NCBI GenBank assembly: GCA_001574975.1
Contig: KQ965874.1
Coordinates: 1-38,687, forward strand
Source of the DNA: Gonapodya prolifera JEL478
Lineage: Eukaryota > Monoblepharomycota > Monoblepharidomycetes > Monoblepharidales > Gonapodyaceae
Reading direction: 5' to 3'
Length of the DNA: 38,687 nucleotides
Shown: positions 10,225 to 21,900 of the stretch, one piece after another
Layout: the number at the start of each line of letters is the position of its first letter
Position numbering within the stretch: the first letter of the stretch is position 1
Translations under genes and position numbers: made by a program
The notes under the pieces: model-generated
Seen by the model: the letters and a program-made list of their open reading frames with translations, nothing else
Databases searched by the model: none
Told to the model about the DNA's origin: nothing

Positions 10225-11390
10225 GTAGCAAGTTCATTCAGAAGTTGCACATGGACCTTTGGGATTTCCACTTTTTAATGGTCAATGAGCACCATTTCCA
10301 CTAGTACGTGATTGTGGTGGACAGGGTGGGTAATGCTCCAGTAGTAGATGCACTGGATTGGAGTGACCATCCACATCATTATGATACTGATTTGGAAGCA
10401 TGTTGGAGGGGTCTGCAAGACCTTCTATTGTTACAGCCAGCACAATCACCCAGAAATCATGTTTGGTCTCTGTTTTGGAGGCAGGGTGATGGACACAGCT
10501 GTGGTCTGTTCTGATGTGTTGCACTGCTTTTCATCATGAGGAACCCTGCTCTGTTAAAACAAATTTTTGAGGGTGTGCAGATACCACTCCCAATGTATCC
10601 TCACAATTTTTGGATGAAGTGGAGGGAGGATATGTATGTATTCCTTTGAAAATTGTATCCTCAATGTGTGGATCAGGACAGTTGGGGCAAACCTTGTTTC
10701 GATTTTATAGCCTTCTGATGGAGTAATTTTCCAGTGTCCTGTTGCCTGCAGCTCATTGGATTGTAAAGATTTGCAGTGCAGTTGATGGGGGCAAGAGGCG
10801 ACTGCAGACACTACCCAATTGCGGGCGCAGGGGTGTGGGGGGATGCTACTGTCATTGTGGAATGCAAATGGAGAGGTTTGGGGTGATTTGGGGCAGTATT
10901 GGGAACGTGAGTCTGTGGGGAATCCCTCAGCTTGGGAGAAGCCAGGTGATGGGCTTTTCTACTTTGGCTCACTATATGTTTGTAAACAAATGAAGAATCC
11001 CACCTTTGGTGAATTGAACAAATGACGATTTGAGGTTTGATCTGACAAATGGAGTGGGAAATGGTCATTTTTGAGCAAGTCACTTGTTCAATATTTTATT
11101 GACTCTGCACTTTATCCCCCTTTGTCCAAAATTGGAAGCAATGCCAGCATCATGTGGCAAATGAACCCTTCAATAGAAGCAGCCTTTTGAGTGAGGGCAC
11201 ACTACACGTTGCGTAGATACAGTTTTGGTTGGGTTATCTTGTTTGGTGCTGAGTGGATCTGTTGAATGATGAATTGCCAGGTGCCCCACTCCTCTCAAAT
11301 GTCAAGTTCACTGTTTCATCCTCTCATTAGCCCCATCACTCGTGACCTTGACAAGCTTGATCTGAAGAGGTCTTGGGGAGCACTGGAAAA
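10225..11390. other. CpG-depleted non-coding relic block
   Basis: These 1.2 kb continue the composition of the preceding relic. CG dinucleotides are very rare (about ten from 9960 to 11390 by eye), with TG and CA in excess. A frame at 10308-10514 (DWSDHPHHYDTDLEACW) looks faintly protein-like but has no recognised motif. The rest is non-coding. Normal CpG density resumes near 11395, which probably marks the edge of the old insertion. Confidence 0.5.
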
Positions 11391-11960
11391 ACAGCCCGAT
11401 TTGTTCTGTGCTGGCCCACATCAGTTTCCACCTATCCTAGCCTTACCCTGGATCCTTATGGGACGGGACTCATGACCGGCAAACATGATTGCGTGGCTGA
11501 ACGAGGCCTGCGCTAGCGTAATGTACTGACAAGGAATGCCTTTTTCAGTTAGGCGTGGTTCTTCCTGTGGCTGTCAAACTGTTGCTAGTCACCGCATTCT
11601 CTTACTCTGTCCACTTCGGTTTTTCTTTCCATTTATCGTTTTACCATCATTGTCGTCTCACGCGCTTTCCCGTGTGACTCTCTCCAAGTGGTGACCGCTA
11701 ATTTGGAGGCTTCAGAGATCACATTCGATGCCTCGATTGCTCCTCACAACAACAGATTCAACTCTTTTTTTATTTGAATATCGATTCGGTGTTCACATTT
11801 ATAGTGTCACGCCATTTAACATCCGATTTGGTCCTTGTTACTCTCTTTCCAAATTCGGGTGAGCCATCAACTTCGGCGGTGCGAGACCCTCCCCACTCAA
11901 TACAGCACACCGGGTCGCACCGTCTACGAACAGGAATCCCTCCCGAACCAACCTTGCGCG
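11391..11960 (+). promoter_or_regulatory. Upstream region of the GH16 gene
   Basis: No protein gene is seen here. The stretch 11560-11860 is pyrimidine-rich, with T/C runs (for example CCACTTCGGTTTTTCTTTCC), and probably contains the promoter and transcription start. A clear TATA box is not evident. A short frame at 11774-12019 is a shadow. Confidence 0.4.
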
Positions 11961-13931
11961 ATGCTGCGAGGCTCTCCTTCCGCCTGTCCGTCGCTGAACC
12001 CTCGCAATCGGCGCTCTAAACCCCAAACAATACAGTGGCAGAACCGTTCACGTTTGATCACCTCTTCCCTCCTTGTTTTGTACCTATTTCTTTTCTCGGC
12101 ATCTGCCCAGCAACAGCAGCAATCGAATAGGCAGCCGCTTGCTCACCAGGTACGTTTTGGATGGAGGCTTCGATGCGGAACTCACCGAAGCTCAACGAAT
12201 CTCAATCGCTTCAGGTCTGGTACGGCGACTCCGTGAAACCGCCATGCAAAAACTATACGGAGACGTTTGACGATCCCAAGAAAATGAGTGAGTCTTCCAT
12301 CCCTGCTCTCCCACTTGGTCGCTCAGATGTCAATTCCATCACCCCCGCACGCGCCACTCTCCTCGACTGTTTCAAAGTCTCATGGCAAAACTGGTTCAAC
12401 AACCCTGACCAAGCCGTCTGGATTATGGAGGATTCGCAGAACGCTCAAATTCAGAACGGGGAGCTTGTACTGCAACTGCTCGGCACTGGCACATCGGCGA
12501 CCACGGGGAAAAAGCAAGGTGAGGAGAGCATCTTCCAGCGCGTTTAGTTACACTATTCACTCGCTCTTCCGCATGCACTGGTCGCACTACCAACCAATCG
12601 ACACTCTTGCTTCCCTGCCACTGTTCGAAGGCGCAAATGTCATCGTCGCACATTCTCGCTGGTTCCACTATGGTCTCGTTCAAGCAAACATGAAAATCGC
12701 CAAGGGAAAGGGCGTCGTCTCGGCGTTCATCGTGGACTCATTCACTCCCGGATACAACCCTGGCGACGAGTTGGATCAAGAATGGACGGGACAAAAGGCG
12801 TCCACGTATCAAACCAACTGGTTCAGTCTTGGCCAGTTGAACTACCCAGTGGGCGCAGCGGCAGACCAACAACGATATGGAAACGGGCAAGAGATAAACG
12901 GAACGGCGGATTACTCTGCGGAATATCACACATTTGGCATGGAGCGAACGTTCAACTACGTTCGTTGGTTTGTCGATGGACAGATGGTTCGTGAAGTGAC
13001 GAGAGCCGAAACCGGAGACCAATACTTCCCGGATCGGATCGGAGCAGTGGTGAGTGGTGTCCCATCGTCCTCGCCTTCTACACGCCATGTCTTTAACAAC
13101 CCCAACACCTTCAGATGTTCAACATCTGGGACGCGGGGCAGCAAGCTGCTGGTACGCGAGACTGGGCTGGGTGCGGGACTCTCCGTCGTGGTCCCATCTG
13201 CCGTTCAACTGACATCATCGCCTACCCCTTATCACAGAGGCGAAACCGACTGGACGGTCCCCGACCCAAATCCCGCATACACGGTTCACGTCAAGGACTT
13301 CCAAATCATTTGCTACGACAACCCTGGTAACTGGACCCCGCCCACGGCGACAATCACTGCCACGGTCCGTACAACCGCAACCCCCTTGTCGGTGGATGGC
13401 CCCATGATCTTTGGAACTATCCCAATGATGCCCATGATCGGAGTCGGCGTGGCGTTTTCGTCGGTCGTCATTTTGATGTGCGCCGGCGCGCTTGCTTCCG
13501 GATGTGGAACGAAAGATATGGCCCCGTACAACGTACGTTAATTTCGATTTGTCGCGTGCGTTCAGGGGTCACGATATCCTGACTCTTTGCCCTCCCGCCA
13601 GATGTATGACGAAAATCCCTATGCGAAAGCGGAAGCTGCTCGTAGCACAGTGGAGGTTGCTTATGCCGTTCCCGTCGCTGCCGGAGCTGCTGCCGTCGGT
13701 GCAGCTGCAGTGGTCGGGGCCGCAGCTGTCTCGTCTCGCGGACAAAGTGGAGGTGGGCGTCCTCCCTCACGCGGCCAGCAAATGGATCAGCGTCGACCGG
13801 GGAGTGGTGCTCCCGCGAGGCCAGGTGATGCCTACGACGGAAGGCAGCGAGGCTCGACTCCCCAAGGAGAACGCCGTCGAAGTAGCTCTGCTGCGCCGGG
13901 TGATAGGGGCCAAGGCGGACGAAGGCGGTGA
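11961..13931 (+). CDS. GH16 chitin-glucan transglycosylase (Crh-type), membrane-anchored
   Basis: Seven exons join in frame: 11961-12149, 12215-12287, 12378-12518, 12631-13049, 13115-13170, 13238-13532 and 13602-13931, giving 500 residues. A hydrophobic signal or anchor segment (SSLLVLYLFLFSASA, about 35-49) is followed by a Gln run. The GH16 fold covers about 64-320. It has the catalytic motif DELDQE at 180-185 (nucleophile E181, acid/base E185), then QTNWFSLGQ, YHTFGMERTFNYVRWFVDG, and MFNIWDAG..GTRDWAGG. Crh enzymes cross-link chitin to beta-glucan in the fungal cell wall, and this order matches them. Unlike the usual GPI-anchored members, it has a C-terminal TM segment (about 348-382) and a roughly 115-residue Ala/Gly- and Arg/Pro-rich tail. 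The start ATG at 11961 is the only one before the signal segment. The acceptor of intron 2 is the least certain. Confidence 0.9.
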
Positions 13932-14286
13932 GCTTTTTCTCCAGGATCCCTGGGATGATCGCTTGGGGCGGTACTCGTATTTCTTTTTTTGTGTTTCTCG
14001 GTATTCAAAGTTTGTGTTCGCCGGGATGTCTTACGTTGGTTGTTGGCGCCTTCAGCCTGGCGCTGTTTTCGCTGACACAGTCGTACATACTTTATGGAGT
14101 AAATAAGAAGTGACATCGGAGAGTAAAGATTATCGACGTGCTCCGGCGGATGCGTGCAGCGTTTGCATTCGTTCACAGTGATTACAACAGCAAAGATATG
14201 AACTAATCAAAGAAACATTGGATTTAACCACCGCCCGGCATGATCAATAACGTAACACATTCGAACCGACACCCGAAAACCCGTTT

Positions 14287-15803
14287 CTATTGCGGCGGGA
14301 CACTAGCGGGTGCAACGGGAGGCGGAACAGCATTTCTCCCTCCCATCCTCCGCGCCTCCAACACCGCAAAGATGAGTGCGAACGACCATCCAAACAGGAT
14401 GGCAAGCGGGACGATCCACTTGATCGCTACTTTCCACGTGCCACACTTTGCAGGGACGACAGGCGGCGCGAGCGAGATCAGGTACGACTTTTCCTCGTCC
14501 ACGGTCCCGTCGGCAGCAGTGTGCTTCTGGAGGAAGAGCGAGTGCCCTGTGTTACCCAACATCGTGGCCGCGAGGTTACCCGTTGGCGGAGTGAAGCTTG
14601 GCAAAGCCGCAAGGAGGTTCGCCATGCGTTCGTTGAATTCTTCGACCGAGGGTACGGGTTGGTGAGGTTTCGGAGGGACCATGCCATTGACGGGTGGTGG
14701 CTTGGATGCTGCTTTCCGACGACGAACGAGCGCTGTCTCGGCGGCGAGGCGAACGCTGTCTCGGCGTGAATATTTGGGATGTGCAGGGATGTGGAGAATG
14801 AAAGAAAAGTGAGTGAGTCGGAAGGTTGTCGGGCAATTTTCAAAACCGTCATAATCAGCAATCACGTCTGATTCCAAGTGGACGCCAAAATAGAAACGTC
14901 AAATATCATACAGTCAGGTACGTCTTGGCCGTCTTTCACGTGATATCCGGGACTCCGCTTAACATCCCGATACACTCACAAAGATACGGGAAACCCGTAG
15001 GCTCTGGGAATCCGTTTGGCCAGATCCGCTTCGTACCACCTCACAACCTTGGTGCCCTTAGAGATACCCTCATCGACGTTAGGGTCCGTCGCATGACTGT
15101 TGGACACGAGAAATGTCGTCCGTGAAACATTTGTCCGATAAGAAATCGGACAGGCATCGGAATAGGTAAAGTATCAACAACGGTCAAACTCCGGGGGAAG
15201 ACGACCAACTCACCACTCAACGATGCCTGCCATTTTTCTCATGTAGTTCTCGGAGTCGCGTCCCAAAGCAGCGAGGTGTTCATCACCGTAAAAGTCCAAT
15301 TTGAGGTGAGTGTACTTGGTAGTGTTGAAGAAACACTGAGGATGATCGAGTGGAGGTGGAAGCAGCACTGTTGATTGACCTGGGGGACTTCCCGGTGGCC
15401 AGGAGAGGGTCTTTTGGATACTGGTCAACCCGAGGTCGAACCAATCCGACGCGCATTTGGTGATGGACCACTGGTCTTCACAGACGGCGTTTGCAGGGCA
15501 GGGCACCGACGCGGGTAGGAGCGATGTGAGAGGATTGGCGAATGTGGATTGACGTGGCGTTGAGTTTGGAACGTCAAAACCACTGTAGACGGAGGCGAGC
15601 CAGTGGAAGTAGAGCCCGGTCAACGTGATCAGGACTGCGTAGAGAATAACTTGGGGCTGGATGGGGAACGCCGGCGATGGGACGGCGACGACGTGTGGGG
15701 CGGGTGATGGAGCAGGAGGAGAGTCGCTCGCCGCCTTGTCCGCGTCCACCGACGATTTCTTGTCTCCCTTGCGCTTCCGCAATTGCGATTCCTCGCCGGC
15801 CAT
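14287..15803 (-). CDS. Unknown two-TM membrane protein
   Basis: The gene starts at ATG 15803 (MAGEESQLRKRKGDKK). Exons are 15803-15214, 15096-14980, 14952-14866 and 14755-14287, giving 420 residues ending ASVPPQ. A basic, Pro/Ser-rich N-terminus precedes TM1 (about 51-72, VILYAVLITLTGLYFHW). A central domain with several Cys residues (VPCPANAVC, TKCASDW, HPQCFFNTTKY) is likely lumenal or extracellular. TM2 lies near the C-terminus (KWIVPLAILFGWSFALIFAV). I do not recognise the family. Introns 1 (117 nt) and 3 (110 nt) keep frame exactly. The join between exons 2 and 3 needs either a 27-nt intron (14979-14953, GTGAGT...GGAG) or read-through of TGA at 14978-14976. It converges with the GH16 gene, about 355 bp apart. 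Confidence 0.75.
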
Positions 15804-15961
15804 TTCAGTCTAAGGTCTTCGGACGACGAACGGAGTCTGCGCAACCAAACCGGCTGAATGGGTAATCTCCGGTGCGGGCCTCTTCCGCATTTTCTCAGGT
15901 AATGATCGCAGTCATTTACGATAGATTAGGTATTCTTGCTACCATCTTTGTAAGTTTAAAA

Positions 15962-16845
15962 CTACACTAATTGGGTTACTACTTTCCGTCCCGTTACGAG
16001 GCCCTTTTCCAACTCCTCGAAAACATGGGGAACATCGACAGTTCGCAACCCGACGTAGGCGTGGACTTTTCCAGTTGTGACAAGGTCCAAAACGGTCTTG
16101 AAGTCCTTTATCAAGCGGTGCACGGGTCAGCATCCCACAACAATCACACGGACCCAAAGTAAAGTGAAACGGACGTCAGTATCGCCGAGCAGTGATCCCA
16201 TGATTCTGATTTCTTTGCCGAGAATAACGATGGGTATATGGTATATTTATCACTTCCGCCATTGTGTCACCTATGGGATGGAGGACGGTTTGTGTCACTC
16301 ATATATCGAAGGGGTATGATTGGCAATTGTTCAGTTGGTACTTAACTCACCGACGAAAACGACAGTGCCGCCTCCTCGCACAAGAGTCCACGAACTTTCA
16401 AATGCACTTGGGGCTGTCGTGACAACGAGCAAAACGTGAAGACCCTTTCCGTCGGTTTGTGAGTTGACGGCACAGGGCAGTCCTCCCTGATCAGAAGGAG
16501 CGGTCGCAGCGTTGGCTACAACATCAGCGCCGAGATTTTTAGCTTCCGCGAGCTTTTCGTCATCAATGTCGACGGCAAGCGTCTACGTCGTCATGCTTAC
16601 GATGGTGCAATTCGAAAAAGTTGGAGCACGTCTTGATCATTACATGGGAACTCGACACCTATAAATGGTGAAATCAGCACCAATCTTGTATCCAAGTGCC
16701 TTGGCAACTTGTAGTCCCATCAAGACGAGACCCCCAGTCCCCGAGACCAATACAGCCGCCCTTGGGAGCGTTGGCACGACGGATTGCTCCAGTTACCGTC
16801 ACTTCGGCACTTTTCAAGTGTTGTATCGGAGATTTTTGAAAAAAA
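15962..16845 (-). pseudogene. C-terminal half of a zinc-type alcohol dehydrogenase
   Basis: Read on the minus strand from about 16840, the segments match a medium-chain dehydrogenase from the start of the nucleotide-binding domain onward. They are VTVTGAIRRANAPKG, AAVLVSGTGGLVLMGLQVAK, LAVDIDDEKLAEAKNLGADV, RGGGTVVFVG, KEIRIMGSLLGDTD and DFKTVLDLVTTGKVHAY..VFEELEKGLVTGRKVV, ending at TAG 15964-15962. One intron (about 16180-16110, joining GDTD to DFKTV) is intact. Frameshifts occur after ANAPKG and before PIVILGKEI, so it is not functional. The N-terminal half is missing here. It lies on the opposite strand at 17290-17940. Confidence 0.88.
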
Positions 16846-17289
16846 GGATGTTGAGAATAGATTCTTGAGACCAGCAATGGGATCGGACCGCTCCCGCACC
16901 GTCATTGTAATTCTCCTACCAGTACATTATGTATTCTGCCCACCGCGCCGAAAGTATTCGAATGATTATTTTATTATTATTATTTTTATTTTGGCAAACT
17001 CTATTTGTAATGTTTGGGTCGCGACATCATAACCTTTGAGGTCTGTTTATTGTTGAATGATGGTCGCCGGTCGAGGCCTGCTCGTTAGGATAAATGTTTC
17101 TGCGTCGGGCTTTCCGGCAAACAAATATAACGTTAGAATTCCCCCTTAGCCGTTCGTCGTCGTCCCTTCTGCTTGTCCCTCTGTGTGCGATCCCAGCGAA
17201 AGCGATGTCGATCCCAAAGGTGCGAACTGAAGACTGCGACCTGTCTCCCGCAGAAACAAGAACTTAAAAAAAATTGACACCTACAGACC
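16846..17289. other. Former promoter side of the inverted dehydrogenase segment
   Basis: No gene is seen in this interval. It contains a TTA-rich simple repeat (ATTATTTTATTATTATTATTT, about 16961-16982) and, close to 17290, an A-run before ACAGACCATGAAG. It lies upstream of the plus-strand dehydrogenase start and probably holds its old promoter. Confidence 0.45.
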
Positions 17290-17940
17290 ATGAAGGCGCT
17301 CATCTTGACGGCGCCCGGTGCGCCCATTTCCGTGGGTGAAGTCCTCACTCCTTCTCCATCGAAAGGTCAAGTGCTCGTAAAGATTGAGGCCTGCTGTGTT
17401 TGCCACACTGTGAGTCTTCTGGTCGACTTCTCAGTGTTGGGCACTGGTTTCCGACAGCGAGTTTCTCGTTCCACTGTATGACCAGTTCACACGGAAAACC
17501 GGAGCTCCGCCGTCAGCCCACGTATCCCCACATTCTCCGCCACGAAGGTGCCGGAACTGTTGCGGTTCTCTGTGAAGGCATCACTGGTTGGAAAGTAGGC
17601 GACCGGGTGAGTCTGCGCAACGTCTTGCAGCGAGACATGGCTTTTGTTAAACGGATGACCGTCCGGCCAGGAAGGTATCTGTCCCAATGCACCACAGCCA
17701 ATGCGGCACGTGTTCCTTCTGCTTGGAAGGATTCGTGACCCATTGTCCACAGAAGAAGTGGCACTCTGCTGAAGCTCGGGCATGCTTGTGAGCGGCTCGC
17801 GCGTAGCCTTTCACTTTCGTTGAACTCTTATACGAAGTACACCACACAACTCTTTAGTGCCGAATGCGCAGTAACAAAACTATCGTAATACTTGCCGACA
17901 ACGTGCCGTATGAGAAGGCAGGACCTTGTGGATGGTGAGT
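17290..17940 (+). pseudogene. N-terminal half of a zinc-type alcohol dehydrogenase
   Basis: Exon 1 (17290-17409) reads MKALILTAPGAP...VLVKIEACCVCHT, the GroES-like start of the family with the catalytic-zinc Cys (CxxCHT). An intron with GTGAGT donor and GACAG acceptor (about 48 nt) follows. The next part gives YPHILRHEGAGTV and ITGWKVGDRV, then the structural-zinc Cys cluster CGTCSFCLEGFVTHC, then TIVILADNVPYEKAG at about 17878-17922. Frames change between these blocks (for example near 17512 and after 17780), so the copy is broken. It stops, at a GTGAGT donor-like site near 17935, exactly where the minus-strand C-half begins in the protein. Confidence 0.88.
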
Positions 17941-18150
17941 ACGTCCGGCGAAGTTGAAGATCGGGTCAAAATTAACAGGTGCAGGTCCTACGAAACAATG
18001 GCACTCGTAGAGTCTTTCAAATTCCCTACCATCTTTGGGATATCGGGCAGTCTCGTCCCCGACAGAGGGATTCCATCTCGCTTCAATAATCAGAAGCATC
18101 CTGTTCGATAACCGGTGCCCGTGATTGAGAAGACGACCAGAGGGACTCAC

Positions 18151-18270
18151 AGTGAGGCGCACACTGCACACCTCAATCTTCTCCAGCACTTCACCCTTCG
18201 CTGGAGAAAGGGTGGTTAATTCACCGACGGACATGGGCACACAAGGCACAGTCATGATGAGGGCTTTCAT
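18151..18270 (-). pseudogene. Second dehydrogenase first exon (isolated)
   Basis: ATG at 18270 opens MKALIMTVPCVPMSVGEL and continues to KIEVCSVRLT, a 40-codon match to exon 1 of the copy at 17290. The intron start after it is also alike (GTGAGTCCCTCTGGTCGTCTTCTCA). The Cys and His of CxxCHT have changed to CSVRLT, removing the zinc ligands. After the intron the homology ends, and 17941-18100 carries no recognisable dehydrogenase exon. It is therefore a lone, dead exon in inverted orientation to 17290. Confidence 0.82.
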
Positions 18271-18334
18271 GGTCTGTCGGTGGAAAGATTTGTGGGGTTT
18301 CCTTTCGCCGGCCGACTCCGAACCTCCAGGATCG

Positions 18335-18712
18335 TCATCGTTTCACAGTGACTGGAGACAGAGGGTTGGGGTAAGTAAGGGAGGGAGCTTGCAGATGGGC
18401 AGGGATACTTCCGATTGCTTTATGTTTATTTGCCGGACAATCCGATGCAGGAATGAAGGTAGTGGAATCAACACAATGAAGATTGCCCAAACGAAAGGAA
18501 ATCTCACAGTACTCCTGTTCGTGTCCACGTTCCATGTTTTCTTCATTTTGTTTCCGGCGCCTTTTTCTTGGCCGCCTGGTGTGGTGGCGCAAGGCGATCG
18601 CGTTTTGCGATGGGAGTGGCCGCCCTTGCTCCATTATTCGCCGCTTCGCTTCCGACGCGGAGCCCGGTCCAATGTCTACGGGTGCAGAGTCTGTCTCCTG
18701 GGGGGATATCAT
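18335..18712 (-). CDS. Orphan ORF, 125 codons, doubtful
   Basis: An ATG-started frame (MISPQETDSAPVDIGPG...) includes a strongly basic run (RRPRKRRRKQNEEN). It ends at a stop just downstream of the dead dehydrogenase exon. No family is recognised, and other frames of the same stretch are equally open. It could be an exon of a gene whose remainder I cannot join, or chance. Confidence 0.25.
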   Translation of the reverse strand: MISPQETDSAPVDIGPGSASEAKRRIMEQGRPLPSQNAIALRHHTRRPRKRRRKQNEENMERGHEQEYCEISFRLGNLHCVDSTTFIPASDCPANKHKAIGSIPAHLQAPSLTYPNPLSPVTVKR

Positions 18713-18944
18713 TGAAGAGTGGCGATAAGAGTTCTACCGGTCTTTACCCAAGACAGGTATGTTTGGACTCAAAAAATTATATGAAAAAAGCACAATAAAC
18801 AAAAGCCAATATGCAATTACGTTTCAAAATTACGTGACGTGGAAGCAAACATGTACAACATTGTTGCAGCGCGGTATACCAACTCCCATCATTCTCTCCC
18901 GTAGATTCCAAAAGAACGACAACGTGCGTGATCGATTGAATTGC

Positions 18945-21900
18945 TCAGATAAAGGAAACTTCAGACTCCATGGAAGAAACCGACTGGGGTCGTTTCTTCC
19001 GTGCGGGAATCTCGCGAACCATCACTTCCGTATGCCAGCGGATTTTAGTTGTACGGTTCGTTGGTGGGGCAGAAATTTCCGAAGGAGTTCCCTGGGGTTC
19101 CCCCGCATTGATGTCAGCACTGGAAAACGGGAATATCATCAATCATTTTTTCATCACATTCAATTGATTTCATCAAAAACCAAACCTTGACAAATCGATT
19201 CCATCGAGCAGTTCCGACGGAACTCCAGTCTTCAAGGCTTCGGAGACTTCCTTCGGTGTCAATTGGTCCAGCCTCACATATCCCCAGAGGTGCGACTTCA
19301 CCGTCGGATCCAAGTACGGGCGATTCCGCACGTACGCTGAAACAGCCCTCAGCGTTTGAGACGGTGTCCAGCGGCGTTTGGCTGCACCTTGAGAAAACCC
19401 AACCACCCCAAAGAACAGCTCCACGGAAAACGCAGTTGCAAGAATGTGGTCGAAGTCGTCATCCGGGATGAACTCGCCACTGTCATCCTTGCCACCAGCT
19501 ATCCGCCGCGCGGCTTCTTCCAACACGGCAGACGGGTCCACGCCTGGTGTGTCATATGCCAGCTCAAGCTCCGACAATGCGAGCTCGCTGAATTTCACCT
19601 CGGACCAGAGTGCCCGACCTTCCGCTTCCGTCAACGGTTCGGCCCACAGCAAGCGACTGTAAATGTATTTTCTGGCCGTGACGAAGCTTCCATCGCTGCC
19701 CCCGCCTGTACGGAGCATGTCCACGACAGACGAGAGCGGAAGGACAGCGAGCTCGGGTGTGAATTGGGAAGAGTCATTGTTGTCGGTTTCTTCAGATCCC
19801 GGATCTGAAGGGCTGACAATATGCGATGATTCCGAGTTCGGTTCTTCCTCCCCATGGAATGGGTTCCTGGCGGTAAGTATCCAGAAATCAGGATTAATCC
19901 TTACAGGGGAAATTTAACAGCGGAAACTCACCTCCAAGAAGGGTTCGACAGTGCAGCGCCTTCTCGTTCTTCTTTACCCAGGGGATGGACCTCCCTAACT
20001 TCCCACTCAACTTCATCGTCGTCCCATCCATCTTCCTCTTCAGCCTCCGCCTGTGGGTTGACCGATGGCACAGTCAAAAGTCCCTTGCCGCCGCCTGAAG
20101 TCACAGGTGGAACAAATGGTTTCGCCTTGATCGGCTCCGACGCGGAAGGAAGCGGCGGTGGTGGTTCAAGAGCCTCAGGCGGCATGTTTCCGTTTGTCTC
20201 TTCCTGTGGGTGGGCAGAGATATACGTCCTCACGATTTTAAACGTCTGGGCGTGCGTCCAAAGTCCGACATCAATGGCGTGCTCCACAACAGCGTGGAAA
20301 AGATCCGACGAATAGCTCGTGATAAGTGCATCGTCCGCACCACTCCCGGGTGATATCTTCAGTGCCGCACCGTCGAGTAGCAGTTCCAGAGGTACAGCGT
20401 GATCGATAAGGGCCGTTTGAAGAACAGGGACGGGGAGTCGCGCGAATGGCACTAGAGCCCACAGTTGAAGATTCTCTCGAGCGGGGAGAGAAGAGTTGGA
20501 AGTGGTGTAATTTCGCACAAGATGGAACCGAGTGAGTGGGTCGGGATTCGTTGAGACCGATCGCCGCAAAGCTTCCAAAGGACTAAGGTCTCCGGTCGAT
20601 TGTGGAGTCGGTGATCTTAATTGCGCAGCTCGTGCAGTTGGTTGAACTGCAAGAGATGGAGTCGAACTTCCCGGTGGCACTGACTGCCCAACGGAGGAAG
20701 AAGTCGGAGAGGAAGCTGACAACTTCACACCAGTGGTACCAGCGACCACCGCAGGAGGAGTATTCAAGGGAGCGACTGATACTGTAGATTCTGTCGATGT
20801 TGAAGCGGTCATAAACGCGGGCGAACGCTCCGTGATTTCCGGAGGCGTTGTTGCGATACTTTGTTCCGCAGTGCTTTTAGCTCGAGGGGTGGCAGAGACC
20901 GTTCTTTTAGGGGCACTCGGTTTTACCTCGACAGACGAGCCCTTCTCCTTTTGCTTGACCTCCGAAGCTCCAACAGACGGTTGCGAGGATGAGAGCGAAC
21001 TTGTCGATGTCGACCGCTCAACTGCAAGCAAGGTGGCCTGGGGGATATCCAAGGCCGCAGGTGGAATACTGGACTCGGCAAAGCTCTTGGCTTTTGCCGT
21101 CGCCGAAAACGTTCTTCGAGGAACGTCCGATTGCGATTTGGAAGGAGGAGGTTTGGATTCAACAACCGTCGTCTTGGTAACGTCTGAACTAGTACGGGTC
21201 GTGGAATCCTCGGGCGATCGCTCCACAGAAACTGGTAGCTGGGAGGACTCTGTCGACGATTCAGGTTTTGCAGTTTTATCGTTTAATGACTCGAGTGTTG
21301 GTTTCGTATCCACTATGAGATTTGAGTTGAAAATCGCCGATGGCATTTCCACCTCTTGGACCTGGATCGAGGGGGCCTCTTGCGTTGCGCTCTGAGAGTC
21401 TGCCTTTTTCGAGTCACTCTCCAGTGCAGGAGTGCTCGAGAGAGGGGCACCAAAGACTGACTCTGTCGACACTTCGGACGTTTTTGGAGACCCCTGCTCA
21501 GCAGGATGTGTGGCTGAAGAAGTTTCGACACTTGAAAAGAGTTCAAATTTCTCCGACGGCGCAGGTGATGGCGAAGCCTGCTTTTCCATATCTGCGCTTG
21601 GTACTTCAAGGTCTGATTGTAAGACTGCTGGTGGTGCTTCCGAGCTATCAGCGCTGGATGGATCCCCACCACTGGTAACAGCTGGCGGTTCATCCGATTT
21701 CAGCACCACACCGCCTTCGCTTGACTGTTCCAGACTCGCGGCTGCTGGGGTATTCTGATCACCGCTAGATCCATCGGTAGTAACCTTACTCGGAAGGCTG
21801 ATATCCGCATTTACAGCCGGTACAACGGGGACAAGAGCTTCGACGGGTTTTTGAGACAGATTCGTAGTGATGTGCGGGGCCCTTCCCCGAGCGGCTGTAA

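Noticed and set aside
16955-16995. TTA-rich run as a regulatory element or origin
   Set aside because: It is a short simple repeat with no companion motif.
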